DNA of 64,000 bases from Fructilactobacillus carniphilus. Lineage in GTDB: Bacteria > Bacillota > Bacilli > Lactobacillales > Lactobacillaceae. The notes under the pieces were generated by a model, which ran no database searches, was not told the DNA's origin, and saw nothing but the letters and a program-made list of their open reading frames with translations. Location: contig NZ_CP097121.1 in the NCBI RefSeq assembly GCF_024029675.1, forward strand, positions 558,001-622,000, given 5' to 3'. Shown here one piece after another: positions 52,853 through 61,997 of this stretch (position 1 is its first letter; every line of letters starts with the position of its first letter). The translations under genes and the position numbers were made by a program.

Positions 52853-54229
52853 TTAAGCAGCTCTCGTCCGATAAGTTTCGAACAGGTACAATCCAATTAA
52901 CCAAACGACCGAACCGATTAAGGCAATCAGCGTTTGGGTTTGGAAAAGTAAGACAATTGCCACAAAGATCATAAAAAAGATGGTAAAGAAGTCTGAAAAC
53001 GGAAAGAGCGGCATTTTGAAGGTCAACTTGCTGGTTGCTTTTGAACTTAATTGCTTCCGGTAACGATAATGAGCTACTACAATCAAAGACCAAATAAATA
53101 AGAAACAAGTTGTGGCCACACTAGAAATGAATTCAAACACTCCACTAGGAACAATGATGTCAAGAATGACCGACAAACCAATCATTACCGTAGAAAAGAA
53201 GATGGCGTTAGTTGGTAATCCGCGGTGCGATAATTTCCCCAATTTCTTTCCCAGTTTATTTTCTGATTTTTGCGTTAACGAGTATAGCATCCGACCTGTA
53301 GTAAAGATGGCACTATTACAAGATGAAGCAGCAGCCGTTAACACCACGAAGTTAATAATGGCAGCGGCCGGGCGAATCCCTAATCCTTGAAAGACCTGCA
53401 CAAACGGACTTGATGATGGAGAAATGTATTGCCAAGGGAAGATACACATTAATGCTAACAATGATCCAACGTAAAAGAGGATGATCCGAACCGGCACATC
53501 GTTAATACATTTAGGGATAATCTTTTCTGGATCCTTCGTTTCAGAGGCAGTCATTCCAATCATTTCAATTCCCACAAAACTAAAGACCACCATTTGGAAG
53601 GATAAAAAGAAACCACTTAAACCGTGCGGGAAGAAACTGCCGTTTGTTAGGTTAGAAACCGAAGCATACCCGACCGGAGTTTTGTAGTGAATAGCTACCA
53701 GTACGACTCCCGTTAAAATTAGAAGTAAGATGGCAACCACCTTAATAATCGCAAACCAGAACTCGGTTTCTCCAAAGGCAGATACGGTAATGGAATTCAT
53801 CAGGAACAGAATTACTAGTAAGAATAATCCCGTGACCCAGATGGGAAGTTTTGGGTACCAGAATTGCATGTACAAACCAGCCGCCGTTACTTCTGCCATT
53901 GCAATCGTAATCCAACAGACCAAGTAAGTCCATCCAGCCACGAATCCCGTTTTGGGACCTAAATATTTTTCAATAAAATCAATAAAGGAGACACTCCGTG
54001 TATTAGATAACAGCAGTTCCCCTAAGGCGCGCATCAAGAAAAAACACGCGATTCCCGCAATTAAATAAGCCAAAATCAAAGATGGACCCGCTAGATGAAT
54101 GGACTTCCCGGCTCCTAAGAACAAACCAGTTCCGATGGTTCCTCCAAGGGCAATTAATTGCACGTGGCGACTTTTTAAGCCCCGGTTCATTTCTGGGGCT
54201 GCTTCATTATCTTTACTCACGACTGACAT
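52853..54229 (-). CDS. APC-family amino acid permease
   Basis: 458 residues, twelve predicted membrane helices. The amino-acid-transporter signature RHVQLIALGGTIGTGLFLG starts helix one, and GLYMQFW, ETEFWFAIIKV and GIEMIGMTASETKDPEK follow. This is the AAT subgroup (proton symport of neutral, basic or aromatic amino acids, or GABA); substrate not predictable. Monocistronic, between a yunD operon reading the same way and ackA. Confidence 0.9.
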   Translation of the reverse strand: MSVVSKDNEAAPEMNRGLKSRHVQLIALGGTIGTGLFLGAGKSIHLAGPSLILAYLIAGIACFFLMRALGELLLSNTRSVSFIDFIEKYLGPKTGFVAGWTYLVCWITIAMAEVTAAGLYMQFWYPKLPIWVTGLFLLVILFLMNSITVSAFGETEFWFAIIKVVAILLLILTGVVLVAIHYKTPVGYASVSNLTNGSFFPHGLSGFFLSFQMVVFSFVGIEMIGMTASETKDPEKIIPKCINDVPVRIILFYVGSLLALMCIFPWQYISPSSSPFVQVFQGLGIRPAAAIINFVVLTAAASSCNSAIFTTGRMLYSLTQKSENKLGKKLGKLSHRGLPTNAIFFSTVMIGLSVILDIIVPSGVFEFISSVATTCFLFIWSLIVVAHYRYRKQLSSKATSKLTFKMPLFPFSDFFTIFFMIFVAIVLLFQTQTLIALIGSVVWLIGLYLFETYRTRAA

Positions 54230-54291
54230 CCTTTCGTCTAGTGAAAATCTTAATTAACTTGATTATACCCAATTCTTGAACATCTGTCTAA

Positions 54292-54330
54292 GCAAAAAAG
54301 GAAGTTTCCCGGGGAAACTTCCTTTAAAAT
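54292..54330 (-). terminator. Terminator after ackA
   Basis: Minus-strand AAAGGAAGTTTCCC-CGGGAAACTTCCTTTTTT. Confidence 0.92.
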
Positions 54331-54334
54331 GCAA

Positions 54335-55534
54335 TTATTTATTTTCTTTAGCTAGTTCTACTACGTCCCGAACAATCATCAACTCTTCGTTAGTTGGAAC
54401 TAACATCGTTTTAATTTTAGAACCAGCAGCACTAATGTCGCGTTCAACCCCACGAACGTTGTTCTTTTCTTCATCAACGCCGATGCCAAAGTAATGCAGT
54501 TGATCCGTCACTTCTTTTCGAACCGTAATACTGTTTTCTCCTACTCCAGCAGTAAAGACAATTGCATCTGCCCCACCTAATTCAGCTAGATACGTTCCAA
54601 TGTAACGAACAATTCGGTTTACGTAAATTTCTCGTGCAATTTTAGCTCGATGGTTAGTGTCTTCAACTGCTTCTACATCACGCATATCAGCAGAAACTCC
54701 AGAAATTCCCAGTAATCCCGATTTCTCGTTTAAAACTTTAATCATATCTTCAATGTTAGTCATTCCTTCTTTTTCCATCACGTAGGCTAATAAGGAAGGA
54801 TCAACGTCGCCAGAACGGGTCGCCATGGTTACTCCGGTAACAGGAGTGAAGCCCATGGAAGTATCATATGACTTACCACCCTTCACCGCACAGATAGAAG
54901 CTCCAGCTCCTAAGTGCATTATGATTAAGTTCAAATCTTCAACTGGTTTTCCTAATAATTCGGCAGTCCGTTGGGAAACGTACCGGTAACTAATTCCGTG
55001 AGCCCCGTACTTCCGAGCCTTGTATTTATCGTAATATTCATATGGCAAACTGTACAGGTAGTTCTTTTCTGGCATGGTAGCGTGAAAGGCCGTATCAAAC
55101 ACGGCCACACTAATGATGTCAGGCAAAATTTTCTTAAATGCTTTGATTCCCAACACATTAGCGGGTTCGTGCAAAGGAGCAAATTCACTTAAACTTTCAA
55201 TTTTTTCCAGAACTTCTGGGGTAATCACAACTGAGTGATCAAAGTATTCTCCCCCGGCAACAACCCGGTGACCGACTCCGTTAATTTCGTTGTAATCACT
55301 GATAATCTTTAAATCAAGCAATTGATCTAACAGAATCTGAATGGCAGCTTCGTGGTCCTTAACTTCAGTAACCTGTTCAAATTTTTGTCCGTCGCCATAT
55401 TTAATTTCAACGTGGGCATCAGGAAGAGCAATTCGCTCAATCACTCCTTCTGCAACAACTTTTTCGGCAGGCATTTCAAATAATTTAAACTTTAACGTCG
55501 AACTACCAGCATTAACTGCAATTACTTTACTCAT
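54335..55534 (-). CDS. ackA: Acetate kinase
   Basis: 399 residues. ASKHA-fold motifs: VNAGSSTLKFKLFE at the N-terminus, VFDTAFHATMPE, HLGAGASICAVKGGKSYDTSM, and the adenosine region TAGVGENS. It makes ATP from acetyl phosphate in the cytosol, the energy-yielding end step of heterolactic and pyruvate metabolism. It follows ytxK by 10 bases, the B. subtilis arrangement. No cre site is seen in that short gap; read-through from ytxK is likely. Confidence 0.97.
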   Translation of the reverse strand: MSKVIAVNAGSSTLKFKLFEMPAEKVVAEGVIERIALPDAHVEIKYGDGQKFEQVTEVKDHEAAIQILLDQLLDLKIISDYNEINGVGHRVVAGGEYFDHSVVITPEVLEKIESLSEFAPLHEPANVLGIKAFKKILPDIISVAVFDTAFHATMPEKNYLYSLPYEYYDKYKARKYGAHGISYRYVSQRTAELLGKPVEDLNLIIMHLGAGASICAVKGGKSYDTSMGFTPVTGVTMATRSGDVDPSLLAYVMEKEGMTNIEDMIKVLNEKSGLLGISGVSADMRDVEAVEDTNHRAKIAREIYVNRIVRYIGTYLAELGGADAIVFTAGVGENSITVRKEVTDQLHYFGIGVDEEKNNVRGVERDISAAGSKIKTMLVPTNEELMIVRDVVELAKENK

Positions 55535-55544
55535 AATAATCTCC

Positions 55545-56567
55545 TTATTGATGTTTATTCAGTAAATCTTGTTCTTCCCACTCTACAATTTCCGCTAGAA
55601 ACTTTTGGAATGCTTCTGGATCTTTAAACGACGGGAACTCACCGAGCATCACTTGTCCGGCTTGTTGAGTGCCATCACCGTGTTTTTGGACAATCATGAT
55701 TGCCTTTTGGACAGCTTCGTTCTGAAATAACTCACCCGGTAAATTAAGAATTCCTTGTAAATAAACCTCGTCCTGCATCCATTTCAACAATCCTTTTGTT
55801 TCTGGACTTTGGAATAATCCGCTAGGAACCAGAAAAACGCCAAACCCACCGGGAACTAGATAGTTTACCGCTTGTTCGATTAGAAGATGGTGCACGTACG
55901 AATGGCCTTCATCAGAACGCGTCGCAAAGTGTTGCGCCCGTTCATCAACCGGATAATAGCCCACTGGCAGGTCTGAAACCACCAAGTCAACTGGAGTAGT
56001 TGGTAATTCATCCAGTGCATCCTGATGGAATAGTTCCAAATTAAGTCCCTGCATCTGCGCGCTGATACTGGCAACGGAAATCAAAGAATCATCATTATCA
56101 ATTCCAATTCCAGAAACCTTTTCGTGGGCTTCTTGTTGTAATTGATTCATCACTGCAGTCAACAAGTTAGCGGAACCAACCGCTGGGTCCAGAATTTTTA
56201 CAACTGATTGCTTGTTTACCAACCGAATCGCTAAGTAACCCATCGTGTATGCAATGGTATCGGGAGTAATTTGATGAATGGCCTGAATTTGATCCACCTT
56301 AATTGCTTTAATCATTACCATTTGAATCGCTTTGCGAATCATATTCGCATCAAGATCATGGTAATTAACCTGCTGATACAATTCGGTAATGGTTTGTACC
56401 TGTTGTTCGTTAGGAATCCCATTTTCAACCCGAACCTGGTTGCCATCAATCATATTATCAGCAGTCTCGATAAAGGCATCCAAATAAGATGTTTCCAGCG
56501 CCTGCTGTAAAATTTGTGCCGATTGATCAAAAACCTGAAATAACTGTGTTGTTTGTTCTTCTGTCAC
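55545..56567 (-). CDS. ytxK: YtxK-type class I SAM methyltransferase
   Basis: 340 residues. An N-terminal helical part is followed by a DNA N6-adenine methyltransferase-like core: KILDPAVGSANLLTAVM (motif I), GIGIDNDDSLI and LVVSDLPVGYYP (NPPY-like motif with D-L-P-V). The altered catalytic motif makes adenine methylation uncertain. No restriction partner is near. Located between comG and ackA as in B. subtilis. The substrate is unknown. Confidence 0.87.
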   Translation of the reverse strand: MTEEQTTQLFQVFDQSAQILQQALETSYLDAFIETADNMIDGNQVRVENGIPNEQQVQTITELYQQVNYHDLDANMIRKAIQMVMIKAIKVDQIQAIHQITPDTIAYTMGYLAIRLVNKQSVVKILDPAVGSANLLTAVMNQLQQEAHEKVSGIGIDNDDSLISVASISAQMQGLNLELFHQDALDELPTTPVDLVVSDLPVGYYPVDERAQHFATRSDEGHSYVHHLLIEQAVNYLVPGGFGVFLVPSGLFQSPETKGLLKWMQDEVYLQGILNLPGELFQNEAVQKAIMIVQKHGDGTQQAGQVMLGEFPSFKDPEAFQKFLAEIVEWEEQDLLNKHQ

Positions 56568-56650
56568 TTAATCAGCTCCTTTGGTGGGCAATCCATCTAT
56601 GACCATAGTACCGAATCACCCCCGGTATTTCAAGATTAACCGCAGGTAAT

Positions 56651-56809
56651 CTACAGTTGGCGTTGGTAGTATTTGATTCTGGTTTGATTACTTTCAATAT
56701 ACATATTAGCCATTTGGAACTGATATAGCATTACCGTACAAATTAAAATTAAAAAACAAATTGAGAGCAAGGTTAAATTACCCTGGCACCAACCGTGCAT
56801 GCGCTTCAT
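56651..56809 (-). CDS. comGG: Short ComGG-like minor pseudopilin
   Basis: 52 residues, ATG at 56809 with GAAGGA 7 bases upstream, overlapping the comGF end by 32 bases. Sequence starts MKRMHGWCQGNLTLLS and has one hydrophobic helix (TLLSICFLILICTVMLYQF), then a short polar end (YIESNQTRIKYYQRQL). Position after comGF and this N-terminal layout fit ComGG, which also lacks Glu at +5 in other species. At 52 residues it is under half the usual length. A second stop follows soon after the first, so simple read-through gains nothing. Confidence 0.6.
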   Translation of the reverse strand: MKRMHGWCQGNLTLLSICFLILICTVMLYQFQMANMYIESNQTRIKYYQRQL

Positions 56810-57221
56810 ACCATTTTCCTTCCATCAACACTTTAATGACTAGCCAATGACGTTGAACCGTAAAATTCGTTTTTTGGACGTCCATTAACAATGGCATGTA
56901 CCCACCTTGACTCGTCCGTAATTTCAAGGTCTGCTTAGCTAGCATTAAATAATAATGTTGTTGCTCCGTTTGACTGGTTAAATTAACCGAACTGGTGGTA
57001 CAACGATCTACTTTAAAATTAAAATGATGCGATTCCAAGACATCCACAAATCGATAAAACTGTAACGAGTGACTCTGCGTTTTAACGTCCGTCCGCATTA
57101 AACTAACTGTCATCAGCATCAAACTAACCCCGATAGAAATTAATCCCAGCGAAATAATCGTTTCAACCAACGTAAATCCAGAACGATTAGACTTCCAATT
57201 TGGAATCCAGGTGCTGTTCAT
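56778..57221 (-). CDS. comGF: Minor pseudopilin ComGF
   Basis: 147 residues with a class III leader: SGFTLVETIISLGLISIGVSL, where G-F-T-L-V-E is the prepilin peptidase site, followed by the helix and a beta-rich C-terminal half. ComGF is needed for the competence pilus. Overlaps comGE by 35 bases. Two Cys-free strands except Cys in DRCTTSSVN; not unusual. Confidence 0.87.
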   Translation of the reverse strand: MNSTWIPNWKSNRSGFTLVETIISLGLISIGVSLMLMTVSLMRTDVKTQSHSLQFYRFVDVLESHHFNFKVDRCTTSSVNLTSQTEQQHYYLMLAKQTLKLRTSQGGYMPLLMDVQKTNFTVQRHWLVIKVLMEGKWYEAHARLVPG

Positions 57222-57390
57222 ATGCCCTCCTAACCACCCGTAATTGCTGGTCGCAATCTTGTATCCGCTGATGAATTAGTTGAGTTCCTTCAAAGTAAAA
57301 AAGACTCCCAGCGTAAATTACTAAGAGCCCCACTAACGAATCAGCAAAAGTGATTCCCTTACGAATTCGTTTTATGTTTTTCGTTGACAT
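57187..57390 (-). CDS. comGE: Minor pseudopilin ComGE
   Basis: 67 residues, short like other ComGE. The prepilin site reads KGITFADSLVGLLVIYAGS: Gly followed by Ile at +1 and Asp instead of Glu at +5. One membrane helix, then FEGTQLIHQRIQDCDQQLR. Position between comGD and comGF fixes the identity. Overlaps both neighbours (32 and 35 bases), so translation is tightly coupled. Confidence 0.8.
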   Translation of the reverse strand: MSTKNIKRIRKGITFADSLVGLLVIYAGSLFYFEGTQLIHQRIQDCDQQLRVVRRAYEQHLDSKLEV

Positions 57391-57814
57391 AACTCCCCCA
57401 TCCTAACTGAAATTTCTGCCAGATTTCGATGTGACTAGCACTAGATAACCACCGGAGTGTTTGGGGCTTTACGTACCCTTGATCGGTAATCTTAACCTCA
57501 TACCACCGAACCGGACTTAATCCCGCCGGTAAACTAACTCGTTTTTTAAACTGGTTACCGTGATTGTAACTGCGAAAAACAACCTGATCGTGCGGTAAAA
57601 AGGTTACCGTCGCTGGAGTTTGGTTCTGCCGAGCTAATACTAACGTCCGATTCCAAGTATTAGCAAAATCATGCCAAAAGGCCGCTTCGGTCACGTTTGC
57701 CTCGTTAAACCAGCGCACGCCGACACTTAAAGTAACCAACGTCAACGTAGTTAATCCCAACACGATTAAACTCTCTAACAACGTAAATCCCTGCCGTTTA
57801 CTTTTGATATGCAT
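57359..57814 (-). CDS. comGD: Minor pseudopilin ComGD
   Basis: About 151 residues from ATG 57814 (MHIKSKRQGFTLLES). Prepilin site QGFTLLES, with a hydrophobic helix LIVLGLTTLTLVTLSVGV and a C-terminal domain containing VVFRSYNHGNQ. Overlaps the comGC end by 17 bases. An earlier in-frame start at 57832 would overlap more. Confidence 0.87.
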   Translation of the reverse strand: MHIKSKRQGFTLLESLIVLGLTTLTLVTLSVGVRWFNEANVTEAAFWHDFANTWNRTLVLARQNQTPATVTFLPHDQVVFRSYNHGNQFKKRVSLPAGLSPVRWYEVKITDQGYVKPQTLRWLSSASHIEIWQKFQLGWGSYVNEKHKTNS

Positions 57815-58103
57815 GATTACCCTCGATTGCAATGTTTTCTGCCTGGGCTTGTTGCACCTGTTTATCAGTTAAATAGTGATGTTCAATTAGTTTTGGAAAA
57901 GTCACATTGCCATCGCCTAATTCATCGCTATACGAGTCAATTTGCGTCTGGACCATGGAAGTCATGGCAGACCCGTGTACCGAACGAGCGTGTTTCTTCT
58001 GACTACCTAAGTTTGGAATAATAATCAGAATTAACAACGAAATGATAAAAAGCACGATCGTCATTTCAATCAACGTGAAACCATTACGTAATTTAGTTAG
58101 CAT
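57798..58103 (-). CDS. comGC: Major competence pseudopilin ComGC
   Basis: 101 residues. Leader MLTKLRN then the site GFTLIEMTIVLFIISLLILI, the strongest type IV pilin motif in the operon. ComGC is the main subunit of the transformation pilus, processed by ComC. The start overlaps the comGB stop by one base (TAATG). Confidence 0.93.
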   Translation of the reverse strand: MLTKLRNGFTLIEMTIVLFIISLLILIIIPNLGSQKKHARSVHGSAMTSMVQTQIDSYSDELGDGNVTFPKLIEHHYLTDKQVQQAQAENIAIEGNHAYQK

Positions 58104-59122
58104 TAATAAATTCCTTTCATGGCTTGATACATTGGCAGCAGCATTTGTAAATAGGTCAAAAAAATTAAAGCACCAATTGCTAAAAACGACAGCGGTTGAA
58201 TCAACTTAATGAGCGCATCCGAACTTTGCATTAAACGCCTGAAATACAGTTCACTGAGGGCCAGTAAATTTTGGCTTACCCGCTCCTGTTCACTTCCATT
58301 TTCTAAAAAAGCCATCATTTCCGGCGCAATAAACTGATAATACTGAAATCCAGCCAGCAATCCAGATCCCCTTTGAATTGATTGTTCTGCCTGCCGCCCC
58401 ATTTCCCAGAGGAGACTGTGTGGCGCAAATTGTTGGAACACACCAATGATTTGCTGCAAGTCAAGACCATTCTTAAACATCAATGCTAAATTATTAGCCA
58501 CGTAATAAGCATAGTAATTCCGAAACAATCGCCCTACCACTGGTAGTTTAACTAGTAACTGGGCTCGTTTGTCCCCCGGCCTGTGTTTCAATTCCAGCGT
58601 TAGAAATCCAATTGTTCCAATCACTAATCCTCCTCCGAGCCACCAAATCGCTCGTGAGTGTGCGGGAGGGGAATCCGTGGGCAGTAAACTAGCAGTTTGA
58701 GGCATAATCACTAGCTTAATCAGTAAAACCATCGCAACTAATAAACTCACTAATACCAAGGGATACACCACGATGGCTTTAATTTTTTGTCGTTGGCGCA
58801 TATTTAATTGAATAAATCGACTAATATCGAACATACCGCTAATTACGTCTCCATGTTCATCCGCAATGCGTAACTGCTGATACAAATCGGGCGCCAGGAA
58901 GAATTGCATTGCTGCAGACAGACTTTTACCTTGGTTGAGTTGCTGACGAATGATTCTAATCAGTGCGACATTTGCCGGTGCAATGGTTTCCATAAATTCC
59001 AAACTCTCAACAAGAGAAAAACCGTTCCTAATTAATTCCGATAAAGAAGCAAATAATTCCGCTTGCTTTTTCAAGGGAACGGTTTGCTTTTTACCCATTG
59101 GCAAATTTTTGAAAACATTCAT
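58103..59122 (-). CDS. comGB: Competence pilus membrane protein ComGB
   Basis: 339 residues of the GspF/PilC fold: two cytosolic helical domains, each followed by membrane helices (LVLVSLLVAMVLLIKLVIMP near 130; LSFLAIGALIFLTYLQMLLP at the C-terminus). LIRNGFSLVESLEFME near the start is typical. It anchors the ComGA motor to the pilus base. Overlaps comGA by 32 bases; start may be the later Met (MGKKQTVPLK). Confidence 0.92.
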   Translation of the reverse strand: MNVFKNLPMGKKQTVPLKKQAELFASLSELIRNGFSLVESLEFMETIAPANVALIRIIRQQLNQGKSLSAAMQFFLAPDLYQQLRIADEHGDVISGMFDISRFIQLNMRQRQKIKAIVVYPLVLVSLLVAMVLLIKLVIMPQTASLLPTDSPPAHSRAIWWLGGGLVIGTIGFLTLELKHRPGDKRAQLLVKLPVVGRLFRNYYAYYVANNLALMFKNGLDLQQIIGVFQQFAPHSLLWEMGRQAEQSIQRGSGLLAGFQYYQFIAPEMMAFLENGSEQERVSQNLLALSELYFRRLMQSSDALIKLIQPLSFLAIGALIFLTYLQMLLPMYQAMKGIY

Positions 59123-60050
59123 CTGTAATCAACCCCTCCTCTTTCGTTCGTTGTAACTCTACCTGCCAACTCCGTCCCTTTGCTTGTGTTTGCAAACCGC
59201 CTTGCCAAGCTACTAGTGCCTTGGTTCCCGTTTGCGTACTCGGAAGTAACCGCTGGTATACTGTAGCAGTCAAGGCTGCTTGACACTGAGCTTTGGTAAC
59301 GTTTAAATCCAACAGGCGAGCTTCAATCCCAGCCAAGTTTTTAGCATGAATGGTACTTAAGACCAGATGCCCAGATAGTGAAGCTCGAATCGCAATTTGG
59401 GCCGTTTCCTGATCTCTGATTTCCCCAATGATAAATACATCTGGTCGTTGTCGTAAGCCCACCTTTAAGAGATTGGAATAAGTCATCCCCGCTTGTTCGT
59501 TGACCTCTAACTGTAAGAAACGATCTTCAAAAATCTCTACTGGATCCTCAATTGCCATAATCATTTCGGTAGCTGGGAGCGACCGAGCCAACTCGTAGAT
59601 GGTCGTAGTCTTACCAGATCCAGTGGGGCCTGCAAACAACAGTAATCCACGGTGGTGGGTTAGCTGTCGTAGTTGGGACAGAATTTGGGGATTAAAAAAT
59701 TGACAATGTTGATCATCACCATCGTAGATAATCCGGAGCACTAATGCTTCATGCTGATTGAAACTACCTACAGTGGCTAACCGAATTCGGAAAAAACGGT
59801 CCCGCCAGTGAAAATGCAACGCCCCTAGCTGGGGACGCCGTTTTTCCGTGATTGACATCCCACCTCGATATTTACAATAAGTTAAGACGCGTTGTGCAAT
59901 TTCTTTATCTAACTCTGAAAGTTGAATTACTCCTGTGACCGTATGCATTTTAACCTCATAATTGGTACTTTTGGGTAAAAAGTACACGTCGGAAGCTCGC
60001 TTTTCAATGGCTAAGGTTAGTATTTCCTGAAATAGTTGCTTAATTTCCAT
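59091..60050 (-). CDS. comGA: Competence pilus assembly ATPase ComGA
   Basis: 319 residues of the GspE/PilB type: Walker A FAGPTGSGKTTTIYEL, Asp box AIEDPVEIFED, Walker B FIIGEIRDQETAQIAI and His box LVLSTIHAKN. It powers pilus assembly on the cytosolic face. It is first in comGA-GB-GC-GD-GE-GF-GG, all overlapping. No sigma-A promoter is evident; a competence-type box lies upstream. All seven reading frames appear intact, so the system may be functional. Confidence 0.94.
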   Translation of the reverse strand: MEIKQLFQEILTLAIEKRASDVYFLPKSTNYEVKMHTVTGVIQLSELDKEIAQRVLTYCKYRGGMSITEKRRPQLGALHFHWRDRFFRIRLATVGSFNQHEALVLRIIYDGDDQHCQFFNPQILSQLRQLTHHRGLLLFAGPTGSGKTTTIYELARSLPATEMIMAIEDPVEIFEDRFLQLEVNEQAGMTYSNLLKVGLRQRPDVFIIGEIRDQETAQIAIRASLSGHLVLSTIHAKNLAGIEARLLDLNVTKAQCQAALTATVYQRLLPSTQTGTKALVAWQGGLQTQAKGRSWQVELQRTKEEGLITDECFQKFANG

Positions 60051-60074
60051 GCTTATTCACATCCTTTGTCTGTA

Positions 60075-60088
60075 AATACGCAAAAAAA
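60075..60088 (-). promoter_or_regulatory. Candidate competence-sigma box before comGA
   Basis: Minus-strand TTTTTT followed by TGCGTATT, 24 bases before the comGA start. Compared with the streptococcal cin-box (T-tract plus TACGAATA) it shares the T-tract and 5 of 8 core bases. Confidence 0.4.
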
Positions 60089-60120
60089 GTCGCAATCTTC
60101 ACAAAGATTGCGACTTTTGA
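60081..60120 (-). terminator. Terminator after yebC
   Basis: Minus-strand AAAAGTCGCAATCTT-TGTG-AAGATTGCGACTTTTTTT. Confidence 0.94.
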
Positions 60121-60135
60121 GTAAATATTTAAATG

Positions 60136-60873
60136 TTATTCGACGTCTTCTGGCAAAACAGCTGCTTCATAAACGTCTTGAACGTCGTCATTATCAGACA
60201 GTTCATCAATTAAGCCAGTGTATTGACTGACCTTATCTTCTGGAACTTCTGTTGTAGTCTGTGGGAACAGCCGAACTTCGGAGTTATCCAGTTGATAACC
60301 AGCGTCTTGAAGAGCATCACGAACGGCTGCCATACTACTTGGTTCAGTGAAAATTTGGTATTCATCTACTGTCGCCTTCATATCGTCGGCACCAGCATCT
60401 AGTGCTGCCATTAACATAGAATCTTCGTCATCATCAGTTTGGTCACGTAAAACAACAATGTAACCCTTCCGATCAAACATGTAAGAAACCGAACCATTGG
60501 TACCAAGGGAACCACCGTGGTGAGTAAAGGCAGACCGAATTGCAGCAGCGGTCCGATTTTTGTTATCAGTCAAAGTAGAAACCATTACGGCAGTTCCACC
60601 AGGCCCGTAACCTTCGTAAGTTACTTCTTCGAACTTAGCTCCGCCAACTCCAGACGCTTTATCCAAAGCACGTTGAACGTTGTCCTTTGGCATGTTAGCT
60701 GCCCGTGCTTTTTCCAATTCTAACCGTAATTGGGGGTTCCCGTCTGGATCAACTCCACCTGCTTTAGCGGCTTGATATAAGTTTCTTGAGATTTTTTGGA
60801 AAATTTTTCCTCGCTTAGCATCTTGAGCGTTTTTACGGCCCTGAATGTTATGCCATTTTGAATGTCCTGACAT
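60136..60873 (-). CDS. yebC: YebC/PmpR-family regulator
   Basis: 245 residues. The start [20 protein letters not shown] and the stretch [13 protein letters not shown] are diagnostic. Family members include DNA-binding regulators and TACO1-type translation factors that help ribosomes pass proline stretches. It is placed between ccpA and comG, with its own AAGGAG-like site. Confidence 0.95.
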   Translation of the reverse strand: MSGHSKWHNIQGRKNAQDAKRGKIFQKISRNLYQAAKAGGVDPDGNPQLRLELEKARAANMPKDNVQRALDKASGVGGAKFEEVTYEGYGPGGTAVMVSTLTDNKNRTAAAIRSAFTHHGGSLGTNGSVSYMFDRKGYIVVLRDQTDDDEDSMLMAALDAGADDMKATVDEYQIFTEPSSMAAVRDALQDAGYQLDNSEVRLFPQTTTEVPEDKVSQYTGLIDELSDNDDVQDVYEAAVLPEDVE

Positions 60874-60951
60874 TTCTAAAGCACTCCTTCCGTAATTCGA
60901 AATTCGAAATTAACATTTTCAATTATAGCAACAACCGTTGCTATAATCAAC

Positions 60952-61959
60952 CTACGCACCTTTGGTTGAGCCGCGCTGTTTCATTCCAAATGGTAGTAAA
61001 ACTTGTCTTTGCTCAATTTCATCATTATCCATTAGCTTGGTCAACAATCGCATTGCGACCGCTCCCACGTCATACAGCGGTTGTGTAATCGTGGACAAGG
61101 TCGGGCGGGTCATTTCCGTGATTTTAGTGTTATCACTGGTGGCCACTTCAAACTGTTCGGGAACCTGAACGCCACGATCATTCATCCCATTCATAATTCC
61201 AGCGGCTGCATCGTCATTACTAACCATTGCAGCCGTAGCTTGGTGGGCTAACAATTGATCACAAAGTTCATAACCATCGTCGTAATTAGCAGCTTCAAAT
61301 AAAAGCTGATCGTCGAATGGAACCTGGTGGGACTGTAAGGCAGCTTGATACCCTGGAAGCCGGAAATCCTGGTTAATGGCGCGGTTTAATCTTCCAGCCA
61401 CAAAGGCCACTCGTTGATTGCCAGTGTTCAACAACTGATCAACCTGGCTAGAAACGGCTTGGCGGTAATCAATGTTAACGTTGGGGAAATCATTTTGGGG
61501 ATCAACTGAACCAGCCAAAACGACTGGGATTCGTTCCGCCTTAAATTCATCACGAACGGCCGGACTAAGCTCATTGCCCATAAAAATAATCCCATCAACT
61601 TGTTTGGAGTATAACGTGTTTAGAGCTTTAACCTCTTTTTGCTCGTCCCCATCAGAATTAGTCAGAATGATGTTATATTGGTACATTTCGGCGATATCAT
61701 CAATACCCCGCGCCAACGCTGCAAAATAAGAATTAGTTACGTTGGGAATAATCACTCCCACCGTGGTGGTCTTTTTGCTAGCTAGTCCCCGGGCAACGTC
61801 ATTCGGACGATAGTTTAACCGCTTTACTACCTCCATAACTTTTTTTTCTGTAGCTGGTTTAACGTTGTGATTATGATTAACGACTCGAGAAACAGTTGCC
61901 ATGGAAACCTGGGCCTCCCGGGCTACATCATAAATCGTTACCGTTTGCTTTTTTTTCAA
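60952..61959 (-). CDS. ccpA: Catabolite control protein A
   Basis: 335 residues, LacI family. DNA-binding head: VTIYDVAREAQVSMATVSRVVNHN and RPNDVARGLASKKT hinge. The sensor domain contains GVIIPNVTNSYFAALARGIDD and the HPr-contact region (AMRLLTKLMDN). CcpA with HPr-Ser46-P binds cre sites to control carbon use. Translation starts at TTG (61957-61959) after AGGGAG. A cre site in its own promoter suggests autoregulation. Confidence 0.96.
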   Translation of the reverse strand: MKKKQTVTIYDVAREAQVSMATVSRVVNHNHNVKPATEKKVMEVVKRLNYRPNDVARGLASKKTTTVGVIIPNVTNSYFAALARGIDDIAEMYQYNIILTNSDGDEQKEVKALNTLYSKQVDGIIFMGNELSPAVRDEFKAERIPVVLAGSVDPQNDFPNVNIDYRQAVSSQVDQLLNTGNQRVAFVAGRLNRAINQDFRLPGYQAALQSHQVPFDDQLLFEAANYDDGYELCDQLLAHQATAAMVSNDDAAAGIMNGMNDRGVQVPEQFEVATSDNTKITEMTRPTLSTITQPLYDVGAVAMRLLTKLMDNDEIEQRQVLLPFGMKQRGSTKGA

Positions 61960-61997
61960 GGCGCTCCCTCTTTTCTAAAATGCATGTATCTCCCTTT

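Noticed and set aside
55545..56567. Restriction-modification methyltransferase
   Set aside because: Motifs and position match YtxK beside ackA; no restriction gene nearby.
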